Assembly (NCBI GenBank): GCA_023420085.1 | Contig: JAEZWQ010000025.1 | Location: 62,001-126,000, forward strand | Direction of reading: 5' to 3' | DNA: 64,000 nucleotides | Origin: Bacillota bacterium | Lineage (GTDB): Bacteria; Bacillota; Clostridia; Lachnospirales; Lachnospiraceae | Shown here: positions 1 through 9,188 of the stretch, one piece after another | Layout of the letters: every line of letters begins with the position of its first letter | Numbering within the stretch: position 1 is the first letter of the stretch | Program-made: the position numbers and the translations under genes | Notes under the pieces: model-generated | Databases searched by the model: none | The model's input: the letters and a program-made list of their open reading frames with translations, nothing else | Told to the model about the DNA's origin: nothing

Positions 1-1
1 A

Positions 2-925
2 AATGGAGATATAAGACGTGTTAATGTAAATATAGCTGCAACTACAGTTGAAAATTATAAAAAATTAAAAGATGCAGGGATAGGTACGTATATTTTGTTT
101 CAAGAAACTTATCATAAAGAGAATTATGAAAAACTTCATCCATCTGGACCAAAACATGACTATGCATATCATACAGAAGCTATGGATAGAGCACAACTTG
201 GTGGAATAGATGATGTAGGTTGTGGTGTATTATTTGGATTGAATAATTATGAATATGATTTTATAGGACTTATGATGCATGCTGAGCATCTTGAAGCTAG
301 GTTTGGAGTAGGGCCACATACAATTTCTGTACCAAGAATAAGACCTGCTGATGATGTTAACCCAGATGAATTTAGTAATGCGATTGATGATGATATATTC
401 GCTAAATTAGTTGCAGTTATACGTATAACTTGTCCATATACAGGAATGATTATTTCTACTAGAGAATCACAAAAAACAAGAGAAAAAGTTCTTGAGTTAG
501 GTATTTCACAAATAAGTGGTGGTTCAAAGACATCGGTAGGTGGATATTCTGAGGATAAAAAAGTTGATGCTGAGGGTTCAGAGCAATTTGAAATAGACGA
601 TAATAGGACACTTGATGAAATTGTTGGATGGCTTGTAGATATGGGACATATTCCTTCATTCTGCACAGCTTGTTATAGACAAGGAAGAACTGGAGATAGA
701 TTTATGCAGCTAGTTAAGGCAGGAGAAATTGGAAATATTTGTCAACCAAATGCTCTTATGACACTTGAAGAATACTTGATTGATTATGCAAGTGAAGAAA
801 CAAGAAATAAGGCAGAAAAGCTTATAGATAGTCAGTTAAATAATATTGGAAGAGATTCAACAAGAGTTAAAACTGCAAATTGGATAGAAGAAATTAAATC
901 TGGTAGAAGGGATATAAGGCTTTAA
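2..925 (+). CDS. hydG: [FeFe]-hydrogenase maturase HydG (C-terminal part)
   Basis: HydG is a radical-SAM tyrosine lyase that makes the CO and CN ligands (as an Fe(CO)2CN synthon) for the [FeFe]-hydrogenase H-cluster. The window opens inside the gene; the frame is open from base 2, so the N-terminal CX3CX2C radical-SAM cluster motif lies outside. Visible are the conserved HydG barrel and C-terminal regions, including HAEHLEARFGVGPHTISVPR and the second-cluster ligands in CTACYRQGRTGDRF followed about 20 residues later by a third Cys (GNIC). The stop TAA shares an A with the ATG of hydF, so the two are translationally coupled. Identity is near certain; only the start is missing. Confidence 0.95.
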   Translation, partial: NGDIRRVNVNIAATTVENYKKLKDAGIGTYILFQETYHKENYEKLHPSGPKHDYAYHTEAMDRAQLGGIDDVGCGVLFGLNNYEYDFIGLMMHAEHLEARFGVGPHTISVPRIRPADDVNPDEFSNAIDDDIFAKLVAVIRITCPYTGMIISTRESQKTREKVLELGISQISGGSKTSVGGYSEDKKVDAEGSEQFEIDDNRTLDEIVGWLVDMGHIPSFCTACYRQGRTGDRFMQLVKAGEIGNICQPNALMTLEEYLIDYASEETRNKAEKLIDSQLNNIGRDSTRVKTANWIEEIKSGRRDIRL

Positions 926-2058
926 TGAAAACACCACGTTCGGAGAGACTTCATATAGGCATAATTGGAAAGAGAAATGCTGGTAAAAGTTCACTTCTTA
1001 ATTTAATTTCTGGACAAAATTCATCTATAGTATCTGATGTTGCTGGTACTACCACGGACCCTGTCTATAAAACTATGGAATTAAATAAAATAGGTCCAGT
1101 AGTATTTATTGATACGGCAGGATTTGATGATGTTGGTCCACTTGGTGAACTAAGGAATAAAAAAACGGATAAAGCTATTAGTAAATGTGATTGCCTAATC
1201 CATGTTTTGTCTGAAAATGATGATATTAAAGAGTATGATGTTCCAATAATATATGTGGTGTCTAAGATGGACACGCAGGAAGGTAAGGAAGTATTTGAGA
1301 AATTTAAAAACTTATCTCCTATACCAGTAAGTATAAATAATGAAAACATTAAATATATATTGATTGATGAAATATATAAAAAACTAGGCGAAAGAAAAGA
1401 AATTACAATCACTAGAAATTTAACAAAACATGGGGATACAGTGCTTTTAGTGATGCCGCAAGATATTCAAGCTCCAAAGGGAAGGCTTATTCTACCGCAG
1501 GTACAAACAATTAGAGAACTATTAGATAAAAAAACAATAGTAATATGTGCGACAAATGATAATTTTATAGAAGCATTAAATTCATTATCTAAATCACCTG
1601 ATTTAATAATAACGGATAGCCAGTGCTTTAAATATGTATATGACAATAAGCCTAAAAATTCACCAGTTACAAGCTTTTCAGTACTGTTCTCTGCATACAA
1701 AGGAGATATCAACTATTTTATTGAATCTGTTAAAGTTATAGAAAGATTGACTGAGAATTCAAAGATATTGATTGCAGAAGCGTGTACACATCCACCATTA
1801 TCAGAAGATATAGGTAGAGTTAAGATACCAGCCATGTTAAGAAAAAAATTTGGAGACATAAAAATTGATTTTACACGTGGTGATGATTTTGAAAATATAC
1901 AAGACTATGATCTAATAATACAGTGTGGATCTTGTATGTTTAATAGACAAAATGTGATGTCTAGAGTGAATAATGCTAAACAAAATTCTATACCGATGAC
2001 TAATTATGGTATTGTAATAGCTTATTTGCAAGGTATATTAGATAAAATAATATATTGA
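925..2058 (+). CDS. hydF: [FeFe]-hydrogenase maturation GTPase HydF
   Basis: HydF is the GTPase scaffold that receives the HydE/HydG products and delivers the 2Fe subcluster to apo-hydrogenase. The 377-aa product has an N-terminal Era-like G domain with P-loop GKRNAGKS (residues 15-22) and G3 DTAG, a dimerisation domain, and a C-terminal [4Fe-4S] domain with C287-T-H289 and C334-GS-C337, i.e. CxHx(44)CxxC. The residue before the first Cys of CxxC is Gln333, where many HydF proteins have His. It overlaps hydG by one base. hydE and the hydrogenase itself are not in the window. Length is slightly below the usual ~400 aa. Confidence 0.95.
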   Translation: MKTPRSERLHIGIIGKRNAGKSSLLNLISGQNSSIVSDVAGTTTDPVYKTMELNKIGPVVFIDTAGFDDVGPLGELRNKKTDKAISKCDCLIHVLSENDDIKEYDVPIIYVVSKMDTQEGKEVFEKFKNLSPIPVSINNENIKYILIDEIYKKLGERKEITITRNLTKHGDTVLLVMPQDIQAPKGRLILPQVQTIRELLDKKTIVICATNDNFIEALNSLSKSPDLIITDSQCFKYVYDNKPKNSPVTSFSVLFSAYKGDINYFIESVKVIERLTENSKILIAEACTHPPLSEDIGRVKIPAMLRKKFGDIKIDFTRGDDFENIQDYDLIIQCGSCMFNRQNVMSRVNNAKQNSIPMTNYGIVIAYLQGILDKIIY

Positions 2059-2060
2059 TA

Positions 2061-2095
2061 TATACAGAAAAGTAAAATTTATATATAATTAATCT
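2061..2095 (+). promoter_or_regulatory. Promoter of the VWA gene (leaderless)
   Basis: A perfect TATAAT lies at 2084-2089 with a weak -35 (TATACA, 2061-2066) 17 bp upstream. The ATG follows after only 6 nt (TAATCT), so the predicted +1 falls on or next to the A of the ATG and there is no room for a Shine-Dalgarno. Confidence 0.55.
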
Positions 2096-3829
2096 ATGGA
2101 TGAGAAAATCAAAAGACAGATACAGATGATATGGACCTTGAGCGGAAGATATAGGATAAAGCCGAGGTCTATATTATATGAAGAAAAAAGAAATGAAATT
2201 TTAGAAGAATTTAGATTGATAGTAATTGGCGGTATTTACAGGTATATACCTAGAGTTTACATAGATGACTTTTTACTTAGGGTAGTTGGATTAGGAGAAT
2301 CTACTAAGTATTATATTGAGTTGTTTTTATGCTTAGGTGAAGAGTATGTAATACCGAAACTATCAAAACACAGAAGATTTCTACCAGTAATTGAGAAAAT
2401 TTCATCAAAAGAAATTTTTGATGAAATTAAGAATAATTCAATTAAAAATGAGCAAGATAAACTTACTCATACTTATTATGCATATAAATCAGGTAATGAC
2501 TACTCTAGGTTTAGTACTGATCAAGAAATAGTTAATACTATAAAGAGAGCAAAAGATGTAGATACTGCTACGGAATTTATGAAGCTTTTGTATCAAATCT
2601 TTGAGATGTATTTAGGTGGAGTTCCTAAAAAATATGAACCTAAGGGTCATACAAATGATGAAGAGGCTTATAAGCTTAATTCAGAAGTTTTAAAAAAAGC
2701 TGAAAGTAATATCTTTGATGAAGATCATGAAGAAGCAGAAGTATTTGCAGCAGAGTTTAATCATAATGCGTTAGAAGAAGAGGTAGATGCTCAATTAGAA
2801 GCTGTTGATGAGCTTATGTTATTTTCGTCTCATGCAGACTCAAGAGTAATGTTTGATAAAATACTTGCAAATTATGGCCCTAGTAAGCTAACAGATAGAC
2901 AACGAGTAGAACTAGAAAGAGAAGTATCAAAAGATAATCATTTGGGTTGTAAAGTACATTATGTACGAGAGTTTATGAATAAGTCTAAAGGTTATAAGAA
3001 AGAGTATATGCAGGAGCAGTATGATGCTAATATCAGACATTATGAAGAAAATGCAAATCAGTATGAAAATGCAATCAAAAATCTTGTCAATATTATTAGA
3101 GAAAAAATATTAACTGATTTAGAAGATACTTACTATAACCTTGATAGAGGTATACCTGATAGAAGAAAGTTATATAGATATGTTGCCTTAAATGACAATA
3201 AAATATTTATGAAGACCATAAAAGATACAGTAGGAACAATAGCCCTTACAATTTTAATTGATGCTTCTGGATCTCAGTTAGCAAGACAAAAACAAATTGC
3301 TTCTTGGGGATATATACTTTCTCAAGCATTTACATTGTGCGATATACCAACAAGAGTATTGGGGTTTAACAATTTATTTGATTATACTGTCTTTAGAGAA
3401 TTTAGAGATTTTCATGATAGTATTGCTAAGAACAAAGATATATTTTATTTTACACCAGAAGGATCTAATAGAGACGGTATGGCTATTAGAACAACATCTT
3501 ATCTTACAAAATTTAAGGAGCAGGATAAAAAACTACTATTGGTACTTAGTGATGGGAAGCCTAATGATGTTAGAATAGGTGTAGCTACTCATATGGTTAG
3601 TGGTCATGATACATCTGAATATACAGGAATTGAAGCAATCGAAGATACAGCTCGTGTTGTAAGAAAGAGTCGTTCAGATGGAGTTAGTGTTGTAGGTATA
3701 TATACAGGCGAAAGAGATGATATTGCAACACAGAAGCTTATTTATGGCAAAGATTTTGCATATGTACCGGAACTATCACAGATGGGAAAAATTGTTGGTA
3801 ATGCAATAGAAAAAGTTATTAAAAATTAA
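2096..3829 (+). CDS. VWA-domain protein, NorD/CobT-like
   Basis: A 577-aa, charged, probably cytoplasmic protein whose C-terminal third is a von Willebrand factor A domain. The MIDAS motif DxSxS is seen at D389-A-S391-G-S393, and a later conserved Asp in LVLSDGKPND. Families of this kind (NorD, 'nitric oxide reductase activation protein') usually work with a MoxR-type AAA+ ATPase to mature metalloenzymes, but no such ATPase is adjacent here. The middle (about residues 200-260) is very acidic. It follows hydGF on the same strand with its own promoter, so a link to hydrogenase maturation is only a guess. The substrate is unknown. Confidence 0.75.
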   Translation: MDEKIKRQIQMIWTLSGRYRIKPRSILYEEKRNEILEEFRLIVIGGIYRYIPRVYIDDFLLRVVGLGESTKYYIELFLCLGEEYVIPKLSKHRRFLPVIEKISSKEIFDEIKNNSIKNEQDKLTHTYYAYKSGNDYSRFSTDQEIVNTIKRAKDVDTATEFMKLLYQIFEMYLGGVPKKYEPKGHTNDEEAYKLNSEVLKKAESNIFDEDHEEAEVFAAEFNHNALEEEVDAQLEAVDELMLFSSHADSRVMFDKILANYGPSKLTDRQRVELEREVSKDNHLGCKVHYVREFMNKSKGYKKEYMQEQYDANIRHYEENANQYENAIKNLVNIIREKILTDLEDTYYNLDRGIPDRRKLYRYVALNDNKIFMKTIKDTVGTIALTILIDASGSQLARQKQIASWGYILSQAFTLCDIPTRVLGFNNLFDYTVFREFRDFHDSIAKNKDIFYFTPEGSNRDGMAIRTTSYLTKFKEQDKKLLLVLSDGKPNDVRIGVATHMVSGHDTSEYTGIEAIEDTARVVRKSRSDGVSVVGIYTGERDDIATQKLIYGKDFAYVPELSQMGKIVGNAIEKVIKN

Positions 3830-3858
3830 TATTTATCCTTTATTTATTGATTTTTATA

Positions 3859-3936
3859 TGTTATAATCTTTACTAGTGCAACCGAATCATTACGTGTTGA
3901 TGCACAATCCACAATCGGAGGGAGGTTGGATTCAGG
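3859..3936 (+). promoter_or_regulatory. rpsU promoter and structured leader
   Basis: An extended -10 (TG at 3859-3860, TATAAT at 3862-3867) places +1 near 3874. The ~63-nt leader contains two successive inverted repeats: GTGCA (3876-3880) with TGCAC (3901-3905), and AATCCA (3906-3911) with TGGATT (3927-3932). The second puts the purine-rich SD (GGAGGGAGG) in its loop. This arrangement would suit control of S21 translation, but that role is inferred. Confidence 0.5.
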
Positions 3937-4113
3937 ATGGCACACGTTATCGTTAAAGAAAACGAAACATTAGATAGTGCATTACGTAGATTTAAAAGAA
4001 ACTGCGCTAAGGCAGGTATTCAACAAGAAATTCGTAAGAGAGAACACTATGAAAAGCCAAGCGTTAGACGTAAGAAAAAGTCTGAAGCTGCTAGAAAACG
4101 CAAATATAATTAG
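3937..4113 (+). CDS. rpsU: 30S ribosomal protein S21
   Basis: This 58-aa basic protein begins [19 protein letters not shown] and ends in a Lys/Arg-rich tail, the full pattern of bacterial S21, which sits on the 30S platform near the anti-Shine-Dalgarno end of 16S rRNA. The start is preceded by a strong but slightly distant SD (GGAGGGAGG). It is followed at once by an intrinsic terminator and then phoH, a common Firmicutes order. Confidence 0.95.
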   Translation: MAHVIVKENETLDSALRRFKRNCAKAGIQQEIRKREHYEKPSVRRKKKSEAARKRKYN

Positions 4114-4121
4114 ACGTAAAG

Positions 4122-4148
4122 TTCTTAGCTTAGGCTAAGAATTTTTTT
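4122..4148 (+). terminator. Intrinsic terminator after rpsU
   Basis: An 8-bp stem TTCTTAGC (4122-4129) / GCTAAGAA (4134-4141) with loop TTAG is followed by seven Ts. It lies between rpsU and phoH, so it probably acts as an attenuator that keeps rpsU expression above that of the downstream operon. Confidence 0.85.
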
Positions 4149-4159
4149 ATAGGAGAGAA

Positions 4160-5143
4160 ATGATATCTGAGGTTATTTTACAAATTGATTCTGATGTTGA
4201 AAAAGCTTTATTTGGCATGTTAGATACATATGTAGAGAAAATAGAAAGAAGTTTTACAGTATCGCTTATTAATAGAAATGGAGCATTAAAACTTGTTGGA
4301 AATGAAGATAATGTAAAGAAAGCAAAATCAGTTATAGATACATTGGTTAGTATTATCAAAAACGGCAGTGAAATTAATGAGCAGAAGATTGATTATGCCA
4401 TCTCTCTTGCTTATGACGATGAGGTTACAAAATTAGTAGAACTAGATGATAGTATAATATGTAGAACTATACAAGGTAAGCCAATAAAGCCTAAAACCGT
4501 TGGACAGCAAGAATATGTAGATTGTATAGAGAAAAATATGATAACATTCGGAGTAGGGCCTGCTGGTACAGGAAAGTCATACCTTGCTATAGCTAAGGCG
4601 GTTACATATTTTAAAAGTGATAAAGTTGGTAGAATTATATTAACAAGACCGGCAATTGAAGCTGGAGAGAAACTGGGTTTTTTGCCTGGTGATTTACAAC
4701 AAAAAGTAGATCCATATCTTAGACCGCTATATGATGCACTATTTCAAATTCTAGGGCCAGAAAGTTTTCATGCTAATATGGAAAAGGGATTGATTGAGGT
4801 AGCGCCACTTGCATACATGAGGGGGAGAACTCTTGATAATGCATTTATTATACTTGATGAAGCACAAAATACCTCTTCGGCTCAAATGAAAATGTTTTTA
4901 ACACGTATAGGATTTGGATCGAAAGTTATTGTAACTGGGGATTTAACACAAAAAGATATTGATCCAAATACTAAATCTGGATTAGAAGTTGCGATGAGAA
5001 TATTGAAAAATGTTGATGACATAGCTTTTTGTAAGTTGACAGCAGCTGATGTTGTAAGACATAGTGTTGTACAAAAGATTGTTAAAGCTTATGATGAGTA
5101 TGAAGAAAGAATCAAGTCTAAATCAAAAGGAAAACATAAATAA
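4160..5143 (+). CDS. phoH: PhoH-like ATPase
   Basis: The 327-aa protein has an N-terminal KH-like region (about residues 1-100) and a C-terminal PhoH ATPase domain with Walker A GPAGTGKS (133-140) and Walker B FIILDEAQ. PhoH-family proteins are ATPases linked to RNA metabolism and almost always neighbour ybeY, as here. The SD AGGAGAG lies directly after the rpsU terminator. It heads a tightly packed operon running to 9726. The precise cellular role of the family is unsettled. Confidence 0.92.
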   Translation: MISEVILQIDSDVEKALFGMLDTYVEKIERSFTVSLINRNGALKLVGNEDNVKKAKSVIDTLVSIIKNGSEINEQKIDYAISLAYDDEVTKLVELDDSIICRTIQGKPIKPKTVGQQEYVDCIEKNMITFGVGPAGTGKSYLAIAKAVTYFKSDKVGRIILTRPAIEAGEKLGFLPGDLQQKVDPYLRPLYDALFQILGPESFHANMEKGLIEVAPLAYMRGRTLDNAFIILDEAQNTSSAQMKMFLTRIGFGSKVIVTGDLTQKDIDPNTKSGLEVAMRILKNVDDIAFCKLTAADVVRHSVVQKIVKAYDEYEERIKSKSKGKHK

Positions 5144-5144
5144 T

Positions 5145-5633
5145 ATGATAAATTTATTTATTGATGAATATGATGTAAATAAAATTGATATCCAAGATAT
5201 AGAAAAAATTACAAAAGATATACTTGAATTTGGACTTAATTATTTAAAATTCCCATATGATACTGACATTGATGTTAGTATTGTAGATGGGCCAAGAATA
5301 AGAGATATTAATAATACGACAAGAGATAATGATAATATTACAGATGTATTATCATTTCCATTGAATGAATTTGCTAATTATGAGCTTATAGAAGAAAGTT
5401 GTTGCGTTGACTTTGAAAGCGGAAGAGTTCAACTTGGAGATATTATAATAAATTATGATAAAGTGATTGAGCAAGCTTTTTCATATGGTCATTCCACAAG
5501 GAGAGAGTATGGATTTCTACTTATACACTCATTATTGCATTTATTGGGGTATGATCATATGAATGAAGATGATGAAAAACTTATGTTTAAAAAACAAGAG
5601 GAAGTATTAGAAAGATATGGACTTTGCAGATAA
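5145..5633 (+). CDS. ybeY: rRNA maturation endoribonuclease YbeY
   Basis: This 162-aa metalloprotein belongs to the YbeY family, which acts in 16S rRNA 3'-end maturation and 70S quality control. The zinc-site motif HSLLHLLGYDH near the C-terminus is complete. I chose the ATG at 5145 (MINLFIDEY), just after the phoH stop, instead of the longer frame starting inside phoH, because YbeY proteins begin here; the SD (AAAAGG) is about 14 nt upstream. The last 17 bases overlap the next gene. The usual downstream partners dgkA and era are absent. Confidence 0.92.
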   Translation: MINLFIDEYDVNKIDIQDIEKITKDILEFGLNYLKFPYDTDIDVSIVDGPRIRDINNTTRDNDNITDVLSFPLNEFANYELIEESCCVDFESGRVQLGDIIINYDKVIEQAFSYGHSTRREYGFLLIHSLLHLLGYDHMNEDDEKLMFKKQEEVLERYGLCR

Positions 5634-6789
5634 ATATGAAATAGCAATTATTGGGGGAGGGATGTCAGGTTGTATATTGGCATCCTTACTTGATAATAAG
5701 AATGTTTGCTTATTGGAAATGAATTCAAGATTAATGGATAAAATTTATGCAACTGGTAATGGCAGATGTAATTTGACAAATATCAATATTAATACTGCTT
5801 GTTATTATACAGAAGATGAATCATTATTAAATAACATACTTAAAAGGTATGATAATATAGATTTTATAAACTATCTTGAATCTATCGGACTATTTACTAG
5901 AGATATAGAGGGATATGTATATCCAATAAATTTTGAAGCAGCTAGTGTAGTTGAAGCTATAGAAAATAGAGTTTATAAAAATATAGATGTAAAACTAAAT
6001 TTTAAGGTTGAGAAAATTAAAATTGGCGATATATATAAAATCTATAGTGGCGATAAAATTATAACATGCAAAAAAATAATACTAGCAACAGGTGGAATTG
6101 CATCGAAGTATTATAAATCAAATATTAGTCCGTATAAGTTTTTGCCAATAAAAAGAACGCCAATACTTCCGGCATTATGCGCATTAAAAGTTGATAAAAA
6201 ATATTTTAAGGAACTAGCAGGGGTAAGGGTTAATGCGAGATCATGCTTAATAATAGAGGATAAAGTAATAGATACAGAAATAGGACAAATTCAGTTTAAA
6301 AAAGATTTCTTAAGTGGGATACAAATATTTCAGCACTCAATTGAAGCCATAAAGGCATTAAAAGCTAATAAAAAAGTATATATAACACTTGATTATATAT
6401 ATGATAAAAATAAAGAAGATATAAAAGAAATGTTATTAAAAAATGGGCTAGACCATCTTAAGTTTGTACTTCCTAAAAAGTTAGCAAAGGTTGTAATATA
6501 TTTGGCATCAAGAAAAAATCAAGATGAAATAATGAAAATAAATAGTGTGATGAATATTATAACTTCACATAAAATAAATATTGTAGGTTATGATGAATAT
6601 AATAATGCTCAGACAACAAGTGGAGGATATAAATTATCTGAATTAAATCAAAATTTAGAGAGTAACATGCATAAAAATATGTATATTGTTGGAGAAGTTC
6701 TTGATGTCACTGGTAAATGTGGAGGATACAATATACAATGGTGTTATACAAGTGCAAAAGCTGTTAGTGAGAAAATTTTAAATGAATAG
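5617..6789 (+). CDS. HI0933/BaiN-like flavoprotein (COG2081)
   Basis: A 390-aa FAD-dependent oxidoreductase. The N-terminal dinucleotide-binding motif IIGGGMSG is at about residues 11-18, followed by the family signature TGNGRCNLTN. A C-terminal second FAD-contact segment carries GEVLDVTGKCGGYNIQW, typical of the HI0933/YtfN-like group. The start overlaps the end of ybeY. Physiological substrates of the family are mostly unknown; BaiN was linked to bile-acid dehydroxylation, but that should not be transferred here. It is followed by a second, different flavoprotein. Confidence 0.85.
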   Translation: MDFADKYEIAIIGGGMSGCILASLLDNKNVCLLEMNSRLMDKIYATGNGRCNLTNININTACYYTEDESLLNNILKRYDNIDFINYLESIGLFTRDIEGYVYPINFEAASVVEAIENRVYKNIDVKLNFKVEKIKIGDIYKIYSGDKIITCKKIILATGGIASKYYKSNISPYKFLPIKRTPILPALCALKVDKKYFKELAGVRVNARSCLIIEDKVIDTEIGQIQFKKDFLSGIQIFQHSIEAIKALKANKKVYITLDYIYDKNKEDIKEMLLKNGLDHLKFVLPKKLAKVVIYLASRKNQDEIMKINSVMNIITSHKINIVGYDEYNNAQTTSGGYKLSELNQNLESNMHKNMYIVGEVLDVTGKCGGYNIQWCYTSAKAVSEKILNE

Positions 6790-8332
6790 ATATAGAATAA
6801 GTAATTTAAAGGTAGATTATAAGCTGGGAAATTCATTTCTTATTGATACGATTTCAAAAAAATTAAGAATAAATAAGGAAGATATTGTATCATTAAATAT
6901 AATAAAACGGTCTATTGATGCTAGAAAAAAACCAGATATAAAATATGTATATACATTAGATATATGTGTGAAAAAGCATATAGAAAAAAAGATATCGAAA
7001 CAATTGGATTTAGCACCTAGCTATAAAGATATTGAAATTGATAAAATAATTACAAAATATAGACCTGTGATTATTGGATCTGGACCATCTGGACTTTTTT
7101 GTGCTTTAATATTATCTAGAGCTGGAGTAAATCCAATAGTAATTGAACAAGGTATGGATGTTGATACAAGACATGAAAAAATAGTTGAATTTTTTAAAAA
7201 AGAAAAACTAGATGAAATGACCAATGTTCAATTTGGTGAAGGTGGAGCAGGTACATATTCTGATGGAAAATTAAATACTTCTGTTAAAGATTTTAGAAAT
7301 AGATTTATATTAAATGAACTTGTAAAAGCAGGAGCAAATGAAAAAATTTTATATGAGAATAAGCCGCATATTGGAACAGATGTACTAAAAAATATTGTAA
7401 AAAATATAAGGAATGAAATTATCTGTAATGGAGGCAAGTTTGAATTTGATACAAAGTTTTTAGGACTTGAGAAAAATTTTGATATAATTACAGTCAAGAC
7501 AAATAAGAATATATATAAAACAGATAAATTGATTTTAGCAATTGGAAATTCTAGTAGAGATACATTTTTAAATATTAAAAATGCAGGAATATATATTGAA
7601 ACAAAGCCTTTCGCTGTTGGATATAGAGTTCAGCATGATCAAAGGCTGATTGATGAGGCTTTATATGGTTCTTCAATTTCTGAATTGGGACCTGCAGATT
7701 ATAAATTAACATATACAACAAAAGATAATATACCTGTATATAGCTTTTGTATGTGTCCAGGTGGATATGTTGTTAATTCATCATCTGAAAATGGAAAGTT
7801 AGTTATAAATGGTATGAGTTATTCACTTAGAAATTCAAAAAATGCTAATTCTGCAATAATAATGGGAGTGAAATTTGATACTGTCGAAGAAGCTATAAGT
7901 TTTCAAGATGATATTGAAAAAAAAGCATTTTATTATGGAAATGGTAAGATACCAACAATGACATATAAGGACTATAAAGATAATAAAAAAAGTGATAAAC
8001 TTGGAAATATATTACCAAGATTTAAGGGTGGATATTATTTAACGAATATTAGAGGGATACTACCCAAAAAATTAGAATTAGCATTTATAGAAGCTATGGA
8101 AAATTTTGGGAATAGGATAAAAGGATTTAATAATGATGATGTTATAGTTTCAGCTGTTGAATCTAGAACGTCTTCTCCTGTTAGAATTAATAGAGATGAA
8201 AATTTTGTTTCTAACATTGATGGAGTATATCCAATAGGAGAAGGAGCTGGGTATGCAGGAGGAATTATGTCGGCAGCCATTGATGGAGTCAAAGTTGCAC
8301 AGTCTATATTGAAAGGATATAAATATGAGTGA
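6782..8332 (+). CDS. FAD-dependent dehydrogenase (COG2509)
   Basis: This 516-aa protein has an N-terminal ~80-residue region typical of COG2509 (MNRYRISNLKVDYKLG), then a dinucleotide-binding motif VIIGSGPSGLF, the NVQFGEGGAGTYSDGKL signature and a C-terminal FAD contact GVYPIGEGAGYAGGIMSAA. COG2509 members are predicted flavin dehydrogenases of unknown substrate, common in anaerobic Firmicutes. It overlaps both neighbours by 8 bases, implying coupled translation with the COG2081 flavoprotein and the patatin. Confidence 0.87.
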   Translation: MNRYRISNLKVDYKLGNSFLIDTISKKLRINKEDIVSLNIIKRSIDARKKPDIKYVYTLDICVKKHIEKKISKQLDLAPSYKDIEIDKIITKYRPVIIGSGPSGLFCALILSRAGVNPIVIEQGMDVDTRHEKIVEFFKKEKLDEMTNVQFGEGGAGTYSDGKLNTSVKDFRNRFILNELVKAGANEKILYENKPHIGTDVLKNIVKNIRNEIICNGGKFEFDTKFLGLEKNFDIITVKTNKNIYKTDKLILAIGNSSRDTFLNIKNAGIYIETKPFAVGYRVQHDQRLIDEALYGSSISELGPADYKLTYTTKDNIPVYSFCMCPGGYVVNSSSENGKLVINGMSYSLRNSKNANSAIIMGVKFDTVEEAISFQDDIEKKAFYYGNGKIPTMTYKDYKDNKKSDKLGNILPRFKGGYYLTNIRGILPKKLELAFIEAMENFGNRIKGFNNDDVIVSAVESRTSSPVRINRDENFVSNIDGVYPIGEGAGYAGGIMSAAIDGVKVAQSILKGYKYE

Positions 8333-9188
8333 GATTAATGATATAGCCTTAGTTCTTGAAGGGGGAGGATCTAGAGGGGCTTTTACTGTTGGCGTTTTAG
8401 ATTTTTTCATGGAAAAAAATATAAAATTTCCGTATGTGATTGGTGTTTCAGCCGGTGCAATAAATGCTATAAATTATGTATCAGAACAAAAAGGGAGAGC
8501 CAAGGAAACGACTGTCAATATGGTAAATCAGAAAGATATGATTAGTTTTAAGAATATTTTTACTAATCACTCAATATTTGACCTTGAATTAATGTTTGAT
8601 AAATTACCAAATGAGATTGTTCCATTTGACTATGATGCTTATTTTAAGTCAAAAACTAGATGTGTAATAACAGTTACTAATTGTAATACAGGTAAAGCTA
8701 TGTATCTTGAAGAAAGGAATGATCCTAAAAGATTGATGCAACTTTTAAAAGCATCAGCTGCATTGCCTTTTTTTGCACCGATAGTTGATATAGATGCCAT
8801 TCCTTATATTGATGGTGGAGTAGCAGACCCATTACCAATTAAAGAAGCAATGAACAATGGATATAAAAAAATTATTGTTGTAAGCACAAAAAATAAAGGG
8901 CATCGAAAGAGCAAATCCAATTTTGAAAAGAATCTAAGCATTTTATTTTATAATAAACATCCTAACTTAGTAAAGGCTATGGTTAAGAGATATAATCTAT
9001 ATAATAAAACTATGGAATACATAGAAAAGTTAGAGGAAAAGGGAAAAATTATTGTCATAAGGCCTCATGAAGAGTTTATGGTTTCTAGAACAGAAAAAGA
9101 ATTTGAACCTTTAAATAGACTTTGTAACCATGGCTATGACCAGGCAAAACTTATATATGATAATATTATTGAGTATATAAATGGATAA
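8325..9188 (+). CDS. Patatin-like phospholipase
   Basis: A 287-aa patatin-family serine lipid acyl hydrolase. The oxyanion-hole stretch LEGGGSRGAF, the nucleophile elbow GVSAG and the dyad Asp in DGGVADPLP are all present, so it should be active. It resembles the bacterial YjjU/YchK-like subgroup. No signal peptide is visible, suggesting a cytoplasmic or membrane-associated enzyme acting on phospholipids. It overlaps the genes on both sides in the same operon. Confidence 0.88.
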   Translation: MSEINDIALVLEGGGSRGAFTVGVLDFFMEKNIKFPYVIGVSAGAINAINYVSEQKGRAKETTVNMVNQKDMISFKNIFTNHSIFDLELMFDKLPNEIVPFDYDAYFKSKTRCVITVTNCNTGKAMYLEERNDPKRLMQLLKASAALPFFAPIVDIDAIPYIDGGVADPLPIKEAMNNGYKKIIVVSTKNKGHRKSKSNFEKNLSILFYNKHPNLVKAMVKRYNLYNKTMEYIEKLEEKGKIIVIRPHEEFMVSRTEKEFEPLNRLCNHGYDQAKLIYDNIIEYING

